From assembly GCA_934130405.1 (NCBI GenBank), contig CAKOXX010000007.1:1-57349 (forward strand): DNA of 57,349 nucleotides. The letters are read 5' to 3'. Origin of the DNA: an uncultured Bacilli bacterium. Lineage in GTDB: Bacteria > Bacillota_I > Bacilli_A > RF39 > UBA660. This document shows, in pieces, positions 17,111-24,227 of this stretch. How positions within the stretch are numbered: the first letter of the stretch is position 1; every line of letters begins with the position of its first letter. The notes beneath the pieces were generated by a model that was not told the origin of the DNA, made no database searches, and saw only the letters and a program-made list of their open reading frames with translations. The position numbers and the translations under genes are program-made.

Positions 17111-17857
17111 ATGAAAATTATATCATTTAGACATAGAGGTAACGATTTATGTGACATAGTAACAGAAGATGGTAAGGTTTATTCTTTATATGAAGATGTT
17201 ATCATCAAATATCTAATTTTAACTAAAAAAGAAATTAGTGATAGAGACTTAGTGATGATTTTAGAAGAAAATAAAAACTACGAGTGTTATTATGAAGCGA
17301 TTAAAAGACTTAGTCGTAGAGCAGAGACAGAAACTTCATTAACTAATTTCTTGAAAAGAAAAGGTTTTGATGATACACAATTAGAGTTTGCTATGGAAAA
17401 GTTAAATAGAAGAGGTTACTTAAGTGATAAGAGTTATGCTTCTAGTTATGTTAATAATAAAATAGCATTTTCTACTTGGGGAAAAGATAAGATTAGAAGA
17501 GAGTTACGTCAAAAAGGGGTTAGTGAAGATATTTGTGATAAGGCTTTAGAATCATTTAATAGTAATATGGAAGAAGATAAAATTAAGAAAAGGGCAGAAA
17601 AGAGAATACTAGCTAATCACTCTAAAAGTAATTTAATGTTAAAAAAGATTATTAAAACTGACTTAGTTAGTGAAGGTTTTAGCAGTGCTTTAGTTGATAA
17701 GGTTCTTGATAAGATATCTTTTCTAAATGAAAGAGAAATTGAAGAAAAAACGTATAATAAATTATTAAGTAATTATATAAGAAAGTATCCAAAGAAAGAA
17801 GTTGAATACCGGGTTAAAAGAAAAATGAGAGAACTTGGTTTTGAAAAGTATCAATAA
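17111..17857 (+). CDS. recX: RecX family regulatory protein
   Basis: RecX proteins cap RecA filaments and modulate recombination. The 248-aa product matches the longer Bacilli form: an N-terminal unit (residues 1-70), then repeated three-helix modules (RRAETETSLTNFLKRKGFDD, LNRRGYLSDKSYASSYVNNK, WGKDKIRRELRQKGVSED) and a last module, VEYRVKRKMRELGF. The start has AAGGAG 6-11 nt upstream. recA is not in the window. It is monocistronic. Confidence 0.9.
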   Translation: MKIISFRHRGNDLCDIVTEDGKVYSLYEDVIIKYLILTKKEISDRDLVMILEENKNYECYYEAIKRLSRRAETETSLTNFLKRKGFDDTQLEFAMEKLNRRGYLSDKSYASSYVNNKIAFSTWGKDKIRRELRQKGVSEDICDKALESFNSNMEEDKIKKRAEKRILANHSKSNLMLKKIIKTDLVSEGFSSALVDKVLDKISFLNEREIEEKTYNKLLSNYIRKYPKKEVEYRVKRKMRELGFEKYQ

Positions 17858-17906
17858 TATATTTAAACCTTTTATAAAAAAAGTGAAATTTATGAAAAAA
17901 AGTAGA

Positions 17907-18028
17907 GATTTTGCAAATTTAGGTACTTGTTCGACCTGAATTTTTCATTTTGCCGACTGAATTTAACAAATTGAGGGGTATTTACTAGGGGAAAATGACA
18001 AATTCCCGATTTGCTATTTAGTTTTGAA
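17907..18028 (+). repeat. Intergenic element A, copy 1 (about 122 bp)
   Basis: This stretch aligns almost without gaps over its full length to 27690-27811. The 3' 45 bp is strongest (GAAAATG, AAATTCCC, TTTGC, then TTTTA/C in both). An internal hairpin of AGGT/ACCT type near the 5' end is conserved in form with CAGG/CCTG in copy 2. Both copies lie immediately upstream of a gene (here the PD-(D/E)XK gene, there ssb). It does not code for protein. Confidence 0.65.
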
Positions 18029-18034
18029 CCTGTT

Positions 18035-18075
18035 AAGATGATGTCACTTTTTCGAAAAAGCAAAAATAATCATCT
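18035..18075 (+). promoter_or_regulatory. Compound hairpin in the leader of the nuclease/transposase gene
   Basis: AAGATGAT (18035-18042) pairs ATCATCTT (18068-18075), enclosing a second palindrome CTTTTTCGAAAAAG (18047-18060). It ends 5 nt before the AAGGAG ribosome site, so it could restrict translation or act as an operator. Confidence 0.5.
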
Positions 18076-18092
18076 TAGAAAAGGAGCTAAAT

Positions 18093-18956
18093 ATGAATAA
18101 CAATTTTATTAGTATCTTATCAGATACAACTATGAAATATCTTATGAAAGAAGAAAGGACAAGGAATATCTATCTCGAGTTATTCAGTCATATAATTGGT
18201 ATTGATTTATCTAATTATAAGATTATTGATAATGAGTTAAATAGCGGTAATAAAAGAAAAGATTATCGTCTAGATTTATTACTAGAAGAAGGAGATATTA
18301 TTGTTAATGTTGAAATCAATAAATCGATGGAAAACTATACAACCGTAAAGAATCTTACTTATGCTTTTCGTCTAGCAGGTAGTAGATTAGAACAAGGTGA
18401 AAAATATACTACCAAAGAAGTAATTCAAATTAGTTTAAATAATGATAAATTTGAACATGATGATACCGTTTTAGAATATGAATTAATGAATAGAAAATAC
18501 AATTTAGTAAAAAATGGTATCAAAATTTATGATGTATACCTAGTAAATTACAAAGACATTTGTTATACTGGAGCTAACGAAGACGAAATGCTATTATCAA
18601 TGTTAACAGCACAAACTGATGAAGAGTTAAAGAAGATAACTGGTAATAGTAAGAAAGGACTGGTCATAATGGATGAGATTGAGAAATTGAAACTCAATGA
18701 TGAATTTAATGCTTGGTATAACGCTGAAAAGGTAGAGGAAAAGTGTCGAAACTCTGCTTATTCTGAGGGCTATTCAGAAGGCTATACAAAAGGCGCTGAT
18801 AATGGTATTATTGTTGGAAAAACAGAAACAAAACTAGAAATAGCTAAGAGTTTGTTAAATACAGATATGTCAATTAATGAAATAAGTAAGCATACTGGTC
18901 TTACTATTAGTGAGCTAGAGGAAATTTCTAATAATAAAAATTTTATCAATGATTAA
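18093..18956 (+). CDS. Rpn/PD-(D/E)XK nuclease family transposase-like protein
   Basis: The 287-aa protein belongs by sequence to the PD-(D/E)XK nuclease group often annotated as putative transposase or Rpn. It opens with SDTTMKYLMKEERTRNIYLE. The catalytic core is DYRLDLLLEEGDIIVNVEIN (Asp then ExN, then Lys). The C-terminal third has a repeated SEGYSEGYTKG linker and a helix-turn-helix-like tail (MSINEISKHTGLTISELEEI). Rpn proteins promote RecA-independent horizontal transfer in E. coli. Element A lies upstream and element E1 downstream, suggesting the block may move or have moved as a unit. Confidence 0.85.
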   Translation: MNNNFISILSDTTMKYLMKEERTRNIYLELFSHIIGIDLSNYKIIDNELNSGNKRKDYRLDLLLEEGDIIVNVEINKSMENYTTVKNLTYAFRLAGSRLEQGEKYTTKEVIQISLNNDKFEHDDTVLEYELMNRKYNLVKNGIKIYDVYLVNYKDICYTGANEDEMLLSMLTAQTDEELKKITGNSKKGLVIMDEIEKLKLNDEFNAWYNAEKVEEKCRNSAYSEGYSEGYTKGADNGIIVGKTETKLEIAKSLLNTDMSINEISKHTGLTISELEEISNNKNFIND

Positions 18957-18991
18957 TTCTTTTTTCTATATCAGATAATCTGGTAGTGAAG

Positions 18992-19197
18992 TGTCAAATA
19001 TTATGATGTCACTAAGATGTTAAAAATAATGATAAAAATAGAAAACAGGTGTTTAGTATGTATCAATTATTTAAAGTTAATGAATAATTAGCTGATACGT
19101 CTTACTAGACTAATAATTAATAAACTAACTTTCTTTTGTCATGAAATAAAGATAGATTAAATACTAATGGGTAGTATAAATTTATCTTTTTTTGTTT
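18992..19197 (+). repeat. Intergenic element E, copy 1, ending in a terminator
   Basis: This 206-bp region is homologous to 53028-53221. Its 5' part shares TGTCAAATATT-TGAT and AAAAATA-TGATA; its 3' part shares CTTTCTTTT, TAAAGATAGA, TATAAAT and TATCTTTTTT. AAAGATA pairs TATCTTT with a T run, a good terminator. Inside is a large stem (GTATCAATTATT with AATAATT...TGATAC, about 19057-19101) and a possible nine-codon peptide, MYQLFKVNE, after AGGTG. A structured RNA or a mobile element remnant are both possible. Confidence 0.65.
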
Positions 19198-19202
19198 AAT
19201 GC

Positions 19203-19230
19203 AAAAAAGAAACTAGTCGTTTAACTAATT
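19203..19230 (-). terminator. Terminator of prsA
   Basis: On the minus strand, AATTAGT and ACTAGTT form a 7-bp stem with one G-U pair, followed by TCTTTTTTG. Confidence 0.7.
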
Positions 19231-19243
19231 CCTTTTAAATATA

Positions 19244-20266
19244 TTAATTACTACTTGATGATGAACTACTGCTTGATTTAGCATTTTCAATTAATTTGTC
19301 CATATATTCATCATAATCTTTCTTTAAAGAATCATCCTTAAATTCTACTCCAGCTTTTTTTCTAACTTCAATAAGTGTTTCATAACGTAGAGTAGCATCA
19401 TTATTTAATTTTTCTTCAGTTAACTTTTCTAAGATAGTATCTTTAGATTTCTTTAAAGATGCTTTTTTCTTTTGATCAACTTTTAAAATGATATGATAAC
19501 CATAAGCTGATTTAACTGGTTCAGTTGTATATTTTCCTTTTTCAAGATTAATAGAAGCGTTTAAGAAAGCTTCGTCCATACCACTATCTTTATTAAAGTA
19601 ATCGATTAGACCACCATCAGATTTACTACCTGTATCATCACTATTTTTCTTAGCAAGTTTAGCAAAATCTGCTCCCTCATCTAATTGCTTAATTAACTTC
19701 TTAGCTTTTTCAAGAGCTTTTTTTTCAGCATCTTCTTTTTCTTCAGTAGACATATCAGAAGTAGTCTTTGGTTTAATTAAGATATGTCTTACTTTCATAT
19801 CACCAATAATTTCTTCATCATAATACTTTTGAATTTCATCATCTTTAATACTATCTTTGATATAATCTTCAACAGCTAAATTTCTTTTGTATTCAAGTGC
19901 AATCATATCACGAAGTTCATCAACAGAACTAACACCTAAGTATTGTTTAATAGCTGCTAAGAAAGTATCATCATCATTATTATATTGAGACTTCATCTGA
20001 GTTATTTGATTATCTACATAAGTAGTTTCTTCATCAGTTGTTTTATATTTCTTATCTAAGATACTATGATCAATCATATTAATTAAAATACTAATACCAT
20101 ACTTATCTCTTAAATCTTCATATAAAGTTTCAGCTTTAATTTTACCACCATCGTATTTAACAATAGTTGAGTTTTTCTCAAGTTCAGCTTTTTTACCACA
20201 TCCTGTTACTAAAAAACAAACAGCAACAATAAGTAATAGAAATGCTATGTTTTTCTTCTTTTGCAT
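19244..20266 (-). CDS. prsA: PrsA-type foldase lipoprotein (parvulin peptidyl-prolyl isomerase)
   Basis: The protein is 340 aa from the ATG with AAAGGAGG upstream; a nine-residue longer frame to 20293 lacks a site. It has a lipoprotein signal (IAFLLLIVAVCFLVTGC, Cys near residue 22). Next come a SurA-N-like helical region and a complete parvulin domain (MKVRHILIKPKTTSDMSTEE to SAYGYHIILKVDQKKK, about 155-270). The C-terminal helices end in a serine tail. PrsA folds exported proteins on the outer face of the membrane. It is the only gene in its transcript. Confidence 0.93.
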   Translation of the reverse strand: MQKKKNIAFLLLIVAVCFLVTGCGKKAELEKNSTIVKYDGGKIKAETLYEDLRDKYGISILINMIDHSILDKKYKTTDEETTYVDNQITQMKSQYNNDDDTFLAAIKQYLGVSSVDELRDMIALEYKRNLAVEDYIKDSIKDDEIQKYYDEEIIGDMKVRHILIKPKTTSDMSTEEKEDAEKKALEKAKKLIKQLDEGADFAKLAKKNSDDTGSKSDGGLIDYFNKDSGMDEAFLNASINLEKGKYTTEPVKSAYGYHIILKVDQKKKASLKKSKDTILEKLTEEKLNNDATLRYETLIEVRKKAGVEFKDDSLKKDYDEYMDKLIENAKSSSSSSSSSN

Positions 20267-20387
20267 ATTTTTTCCTCCTTTTATCATTGACATGCAACAT
20301 AATCATAACAAACCTTTAAAAAATAAGCAATAAATGAAAAGAAAAGTCCTGAAAAAAGTGCTATAATTTTTATAGAGGATTGATAGT

Positions 20388-20864
20388 ATGATAAAGCTTA
20401 TAACATTTAATTTAGAAAAAATTGATATGATAAAGCATTACGGTTTATTAATGAAACTTAATAGGGATGAAGCTATACAAGAATATATTTCTCATAATTT
20501 TGTAAGATTTGTAGATAAGTATCAAGCAGAAGATGAGAAAATAGCTCCCAATAAGGCTTATGTAGTAAAAAAAGATAAACAAAGTATTGGAGTAGTTGGA
20601 ACTTTAAACTTATCAAGTGTCGGTAAATTAGAAATTTGGTATGCAATTGATAAGGATTTAAGAGGAGAAGGCTATGGAGAAAAAGTATTAGCTGAAATAA
20701 CGCCATATTTAATAGAAAATGTTTCAGATTTAGAAGACATAGAATTAAAAATTAAAAAGAAAAATCTAGCTAGTAAGAAAATAGCAGAGAATAATGGTTA
20801 TATTTTAGATGATGAAAATAACGATACTGATATCTATCATTATTTTGGAAATAGTAAAAAGTAA
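20388..20864 (+). CDS. GNAT family acetyltransferase
   Basis: The 158-aa protein has a GNAT fold. Strands around AYVVKKDKQSIGVVGTLNLS lead to LEIWYAIDKDLRGEGYGEKV (motif A, R-G-E-G-Y-G), then LKIKKKNLASKKIAENNGYI near the end. This is the ribosomal-protein/antibiotic acetyltransferase-like layout. The substrate is unknown. An extended -10 (GTGCTATAAT) lies at 20358-20367. It is monocistronic. Confidence 0.85.
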   Translation: MIKLITFNLEKIDMIKHYGLLMKLNRDEAIQEYISHNFVRFVDKYQAEDEKIAPNKAYVVKKDKQSIGVVGTLNLSSVGKLEIWYAIDKDLRGEGYGEKVLAEITPYLIENVSDLEDIELKIKKKNLASKKIAENNGYILDDENNDTDIYHYFGNSKK

Positions 20865-20905
20865 TTAAAAAAATTTTCTAAACAATCACACATTTTGAAA
20901 ATTAC

Positions 20906-20914
20906 CATAAAATA
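20906..20914 (+). promoter_or_regulatory. Possible SigE/SigK-type -10 box of the YjcZ pair
   Basis: CATAAAATA fits the CATA-N3-TA pattern of mother-cell sporulation promoters, about 40 nt ahead of the first YjcZ-like gene. No good vegetative -10 was seen here. The -35 is unclear, so this is suggestive only. Confidence 0.35.
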
Positions 20915-20947
20915 ATGTGAACACTAGAAAAAAAGGAGGATTAATTT

Positions 20948-21028
20948 ATGGGTAATTGCAATTCATCAAGTGCTATTGTTTTAGTATTATTTATTTTACT
21001 AGTTATTATTATAGGTGCCTATATTTAA
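20948..21028 (+). CDS. YjcZ-like sporulation microprotein, copy 1
   Basis: The 26-aa protein is MGNCNSSS followed by an 18-residue hydrophobic tail ending IIIGAYI. The YjcZ family of Bacilli has the same form: a short polar head and a tail like ALVLFILLVIIGA. The site AAAGGAGG is 7 nt upstream. It is followed at once by a second relative with its own GGGAGGTG site. Known relatives are sporulation-associated, which fits the SigE/K-like promoter and the sigma-factor relic at 853. Confidence 0.75.
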   Translation: MGNCNSSSAIVLVLFILLVIIIGAYI

Positions 21029-21049
21029 TTTTTAAAGGGAGGTGTTAAA

Positions 21050-21178
21050 ATGTCTTGTTCAAATAATCAACCAGTAACAACTTCTTGTGGATGTTCTAGA
21101 CCTAGAAATAGTTTTGTTATCATTATCGTTTTATATATCTTATTAGCCATAATTTTAGGAAGCGTATGTACTTGGTAA
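21050..21178 (+). CDS. YjcZ-like sporulation microprotein, copy 2
   Basis: The 42-aa protein has a Cys-rich head (MSCSNNQPVTTSCGCSRPRN) and a hydrophobic tail (FVIIIVLYILLAIILGSVC). The tail resembles the 26-aa neighbour, so the two are probably a diverged tandem pair. GGGAGGTG lies 6 nt upstream. The four Cys in the head are unusual for the family and might bind metal or crosslink in a spore layer, which is inference. Confidence 0.72.
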   Translation: MSCSNNQPVTTSCGCSRPRNSFVIIIVLYILLAIILGSVCTW

Positions 21179-21183
21179 TAAAT

Positions 21184-21212
21184 CCTTAGAGCTTTGTTTC
21201 TAAGGCTTTTTT
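21184..21212 (+). terminator. Terminator of the YjcZ-like pair
   Basis: CCTTAGA pairs TCTAAGG, followed by CTTTTTTC. Confidence 0.85.
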
Positions 21213-21262
21213 CTTATATAACATGTAATTAAAATTGCGACTGAAATATAAAAAAATGATGA

Positions 21263-21309
21263 GTTATCGACCAATTTTACTATAAAACACCTAAAAAGTG
21301 GTCGATAAC
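21263..21309. repeat. Long-loop inverted repeat
   Basis: GTTATCGACCA (21263-21273) and TGGTCGATAAC (21299-21309) form a perfect 11-bp inverted repeat separated by 25 nt, followed by TTACTTTTTT. It lies about 55 nt before the CmpB-like gene. It could be an attenuator or an operator pair. Confidence 0.55.
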
Positions 21310-21364
21310 TTACTTTTTTAGTATAAAAACAAGATAATATTAAAAACTATTATTGGTGATGGTT

Positions 21365-21865
21365 ATGTATTATTATTTATCTTATTTTTTTATTTTTTCA
21401 ATAATTGGTTATATTTATGAGAACGTTTTTCATCTAATACTTAAAGGTAGTTTAACTAATAATCCATTTATTGGTCCTTATATGCCAGTTTATGGATTTG
21501 GAATAGTGATAATGCTTTTAATAGAGAATTTTGCTTTTAAAAAGTTTAAAATGCCAAGATGGGGAAAAATATTACTAACATTATTATTAAACTTTTTTAT
21601 TTTAACTATTTTAGAATTGATAGGTGGTAATATTGTTGAATATTTCTTTCACAAATCTTTTTGGGACTATAGTGGTCTTAGATTTAATTATGGAAAATAC
21701 ATTGCTGTAGAAGTTTCTCTTGGTTGGGCTCTAGCTAGTTATATATTTTTGTTTATTGCAAAAAAGTATTTAGATAAACTAATTGCTAAAGTACCTAGAA
21801 GCTTAACTAATATCTTCATTGTAATTTTCTTATTAGATTTTATTTATTCTTTCTTTTTTAAATAA
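21365..21865 (+). CDS. CmpB-type putative ABC transporter permease
   Basis: The protein is 166 aa from ATG 21365, with a weak GGTGATGG site; alternative starts lie 6-12 nt upstream. It has five transmembrane helices and the PF06541 signature: FSIIGYIYENVFHLILKGSL, then NPFIGPYMPVYGFG, then FWDYSGLRFNYGKYI. Members are annotated as putative ABC permeases but occur without an ATPase, as here. The transported substrate, if any, is unknown. Confidence 0.85.
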   Translation: MYYYLSYFFIFSIIGYIYENVFHLILKGSLTNNPFIGPYMPVYGFGIVIMLLIENFAFKKFKMPRWGKILLTLLLNFFILTILELIGGNIVEYFFHKSFWDYSGLRFNYGKYIAVEVSLGWALASYIFLFIAKKYLDKLIAKVPRSLTNIFIVIFLLDFIYSFFFK

Positions 21866-22310
21866 TTAATACGAGATATCCTAAAAAATGATTATTTAGC
21901 TAAAAACTATTTTCAAGACCTTTTAAATACATTATAAGTTAGTTGATGTTAAGTAGTAAGTAATATTAAATATTTTTCTTGATTTTTTCAAGGAAAAGTA
22001 TGGTGTTTTTCCTTGAAAAAATAAATTGATATAAAAAATTATGTTGATACTTTAGCTATATCAAAATTTATAGCACTTATAAAGATAAAAAAATGCGCAC
22101 CACTGGTGACCTAATGACCTAATTATCTTTAATAAACAATTTACTCATGTTGAGTGAAACTAAGAATAAAGAGAAAGTGTATTTTCATTTAAAAGTATCT
22201 ATAAAAACATCAAATATACAAATTTTATTTTTCAATTTTCAAATATAAAATAATTACAAAATAAAAAGGAGCTCTTGCTAAAAATACTCCCCATTTGATA
22301 TATAAAACTA
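21866..22310. other. 445-bp intergenic region with hairpin and short direct repeat
   Basis: No gene is seen. It contains a 15-bp perfect hairpin (21983-22021), a CACC/GGTG hairpin, and a tandem TGACCTAA repeat near 22108-22125. A weak GGAG/CTCC stem (22268-22290) probably terminates the minus-strand HIT gene. Base composition is very AT-rich. Confidence 0.5.
21983..22021. repeat. 15-bp perfect inverted repeat
   Basis: TTTTTTCAAGGAAAA (21983-21997) pairs TTTTCCTTGAAAAAA (22007-22021) around a 9-nt loop. It is symmetrical and could terminate from either side, though neither T run extends past the stem. Confidence 0.7.
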
Positions 22311-22697
22311 TTAATCAACTAACTTATGATAGATTTCTTCGACATTAGAACAATCAGATTTAAGAGGAAATTTATCATTTTTATATCTTGGAATAACGTG
22401 AATATGGAAATGTTTTACTTCTTGTCCATAGTCGTTATTCTGAGAAATAGTAAGTCCATCAATTGCTAACTTATCTTTTAATAAAGTAGCAAGTTTAGTT
22501 CTAATAACATTTAGCATATAAAGTAAAGTCTCATCATCCATTTCATAAAGATTAGCTTTATGTTCCTTTGGAATTACTAATAAATGTCCATCATTATTAG
22601 GATTTATATCAAGAAATACTTTAACCTTCTCATCTTCATAAACAGTATAAGATGGAATTTCTCCTTTAACTATTTTACAAAATAAACAATCATTCAT
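22311..22697 (-). CDS. HIT family protein (HinT-like)
   Basis: The protein is 128 aa from ATG 22697 (GGGAG site). It opens with the zinc-site motif CLFCKIVKGEIPSY, continues with FLDINPNNDGHLLVIPKEHK, and has the histidine triad HFHIHVIPRY near residue 105. HinT-type enzymes hydrolyse AMP-N or AMP-lysine bonds, removing adenylates. The zinc site is partial (one CxxC). The gene is divergent from the SUF operon. Confidence 0.93.
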   Translation of the reverse strand: MNDCLFCKIVKGEIPSYTVYEDEKVKVFLDINPNNDGHLLVIPKEHKANLYEMDDETLLYMLNVIRTKLATLLKDKLAIDGLTISQNNDYGQEVKHFHIHVIPRYKNDKFPLKSDCSNVEEIYHKLVD

Positions 22698-22776
22698 TAT
22701 CAATCACTCCCTTTAAATAATTGTACTTTTTTTAGCTAATTTTGGCAATATATTATGCAAAATATAAAAATAATGC

Positions 22777-22782
22777 TATAAT
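22777..22782 (+). promoter_or_regulatory. Extended -10 promoter of the SUF operon
   Basis: TATAAT with TGC in front (ATGCTATAAT) lies 29 bp before the sufC start. No clear -35 and no recognisable iron-sulfur regulator site were found. Confidence 0.5.
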
Positions 22783-22811
22783 AAAAACGCCAAGAAAGAA
22801 AGGTGATTTGT

Positions 22812-23576
22812 GTGTTAGAAATAGAAAAATTAGTAGTAGATGTAAAAGAAAGTGGTAAGAAGGTATTAAAAGACTTTTCTCTTAATATAAAAGAAGGAGA
22901 AATTCACGCTATAATGGGTCCGAATGGTGTAGGAAAAAGTACTCTTGCCAAAGTAATAATGGGTGATAAAAAATATCTTGTAAATTCGGGAAGTATCAAA
23001 TTTAACGGTGAAGAAATGCTTGATAAAGCAACCGATTATATTGCAAGAAGTGGTATATACTATGTAATGCAAGACCCTAAAACTATCATTGGAGTTACTA
23101 ATAGAGAAGTACTTAGAACAGCTCTTACCGAAAGAAGTGGAGAAAGACTTAATCTTTATACATTTATTAAAGACTTAAATAAAGAAACAGAAGAATTAAA
23201 AATGGATAAAGAAATGATTCATCGCTTTGTAAATCAAGGATTTTCTGGTGGAGAAAAGAAAAAAAATGAAGTCCTACAACTAAAGATGTTAAAACCAAAA
23301 CTAATTCTTTTAGATGAATTAGATAGTGGACTAGACGTTGATAGTTTAAAGATTGTTTGTGAAAGTATTAATAAATATAAAGAAGAGAACCCTGATACTG
23401 CTATCTTAATCATAACTCACTATAGCAGAATCTTATCATTAATTCACCCAGATTATGTTCACGAAATGTTAGATGGAAAAATAGTAAAGACTGGACCATT
23501 TGAATTTGCAAAAGAAATAGAAAATAATGGTTATCTTAGGGAAAATGAAATGAGTGATACAGATGCTAGAGAATAA
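22812..23576 (+). CDS. sufC: Fe-S assembly ATPase SufC
   Basis: SufC powers the SufBCD scaffold. The protein is 254 aa from GTG 22812, chosen for the AGGTG site 6-7 nt upstream. Motifs are complete: Walker A GPNGVGKST near residue 36, Q-loop YVMQDP, signature FSGGEKKKNEV, Walker B LILLDELDSGLD, and the switch His in IITHYSR. The stop overlaps the sufD start in another frame. It is first in the operon sufC-sufD-sufS-sufU-X-sufB. Confidence 0.96.
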   Translation: MLEIEKLVVDVKESGKKVLKDFSLNIKEGEIHAIMGPNGVGKSTLAKVIMGDKKYLVNSGSIKFNGEEMLDKATDYIARSGIYYVMQDPKTIIGVTNREVLRTALTERSGERLNLYTFIKDLNKETEELKMDKEMIHRFVNQGFSGGEKKKNEVLQLKMLKPKLILLDELDSGLDVDSLKIVCESINKYKEENPDTAILIITHYSRILSLIHPDYVHEMLDGKIVKTGPFEFAKEIENNGYLRENEMSDTDARE

Positions 23577-24213
23577 AATATTACAGGATGAAAAAGAATA
23601 TATAGATATTGCTAGTGATTGTAGTTATATATTTAATAGTGATAGAACGGTTTATTTTAACATTAAAGAAAATGTCACTTGTAAATTACTAGTTAAAGCT
23701 AAAGTTAATTGCTATTTTCTAATAAACAACTTATCAGCCAAAATAGAAGTACATTTACTAAATGAAGGAGAAATAAACCTTTGTTTAAGTTCAATTACTT
23801 CAACAAAAGTATTAAATAACGTTGTCATTTATCATGATGATAGTAACACAAAGAGTAATATTATCTGTCATGGCGTAAGTTATAAAAACGGCGAATTAAC
23901 CTTCAATATCGATGGAGTTATCCCTAAAGGAATAAAAAATTGTACTTGTAATCAAGATAGTATGATTCATCCTTTTGATTTAGCAAAAGCACAGATAAAT
24001 CCCAATCTTTATATTGATGAATTTGATGTAGTAGCAAATCATTCTGCTTATATTGGACCTTTTCCTAGTGATATTCTCTTCTACTTAAATACTAAAGGAA
24101 TAGGTACTAAGGAAAGTAATAGATTACTATTACAATCATTTTTATTAAATGATGCAACTAGTGCTGATTATATTGAATTAATAAATACTAATATTAAAAA
24201 CATAATTAGTTAG
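23563..24213 (+). CDS. sufD: SufD, short form
   Basis: The protein is 216 aa from ATG 23563, overlapping sufC by 14 nt. Family signatures are in the C-terminal half: SYKNGELTFNIDGVIPKGIK, then EFDVVANHSAYIGPF, then FYLNTKGIGTKESNRLLLQS. Typical SufD is about 400 aa, so only the beta-helix C-terminal part is present and the N-terminal helical domain is missing. It can still pair with SufB and SufC through the conserved C-terminus. Similar compact SufD proteins would be expected in reduced Bacilli, though I cannot confirm that here. Confidence 0.85.
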   Translation: MLENKILQDEKEYIDIASDCSYIFNSDRTVYFNIKENVTCKLLVKAKVNCYFLINNLSAKIEVHLLNEGEINLCLSSITSTKVLNNVVIYHDDSNTKSNIICHGVSYKNGELTFNIDGVIPKGIKNCTCNQDSMIHPFDLAKAQINPNLYIDEFDVVANHSAYIGPFPSDILFYLNTKGIGTKESNRLLLQSFLLNDATSADYIELINTNIKNIIS

Positions 24214-24227
24214 GAGGTGTTTTATTT

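Noticed and set aside
21866..22310. Replication origin or DnaA-box cluster
   Set aside because: AT-rich with a short tandem TGACCTAA repeat, but no TTATCCACA-type boxes and no initiator gene nearby.
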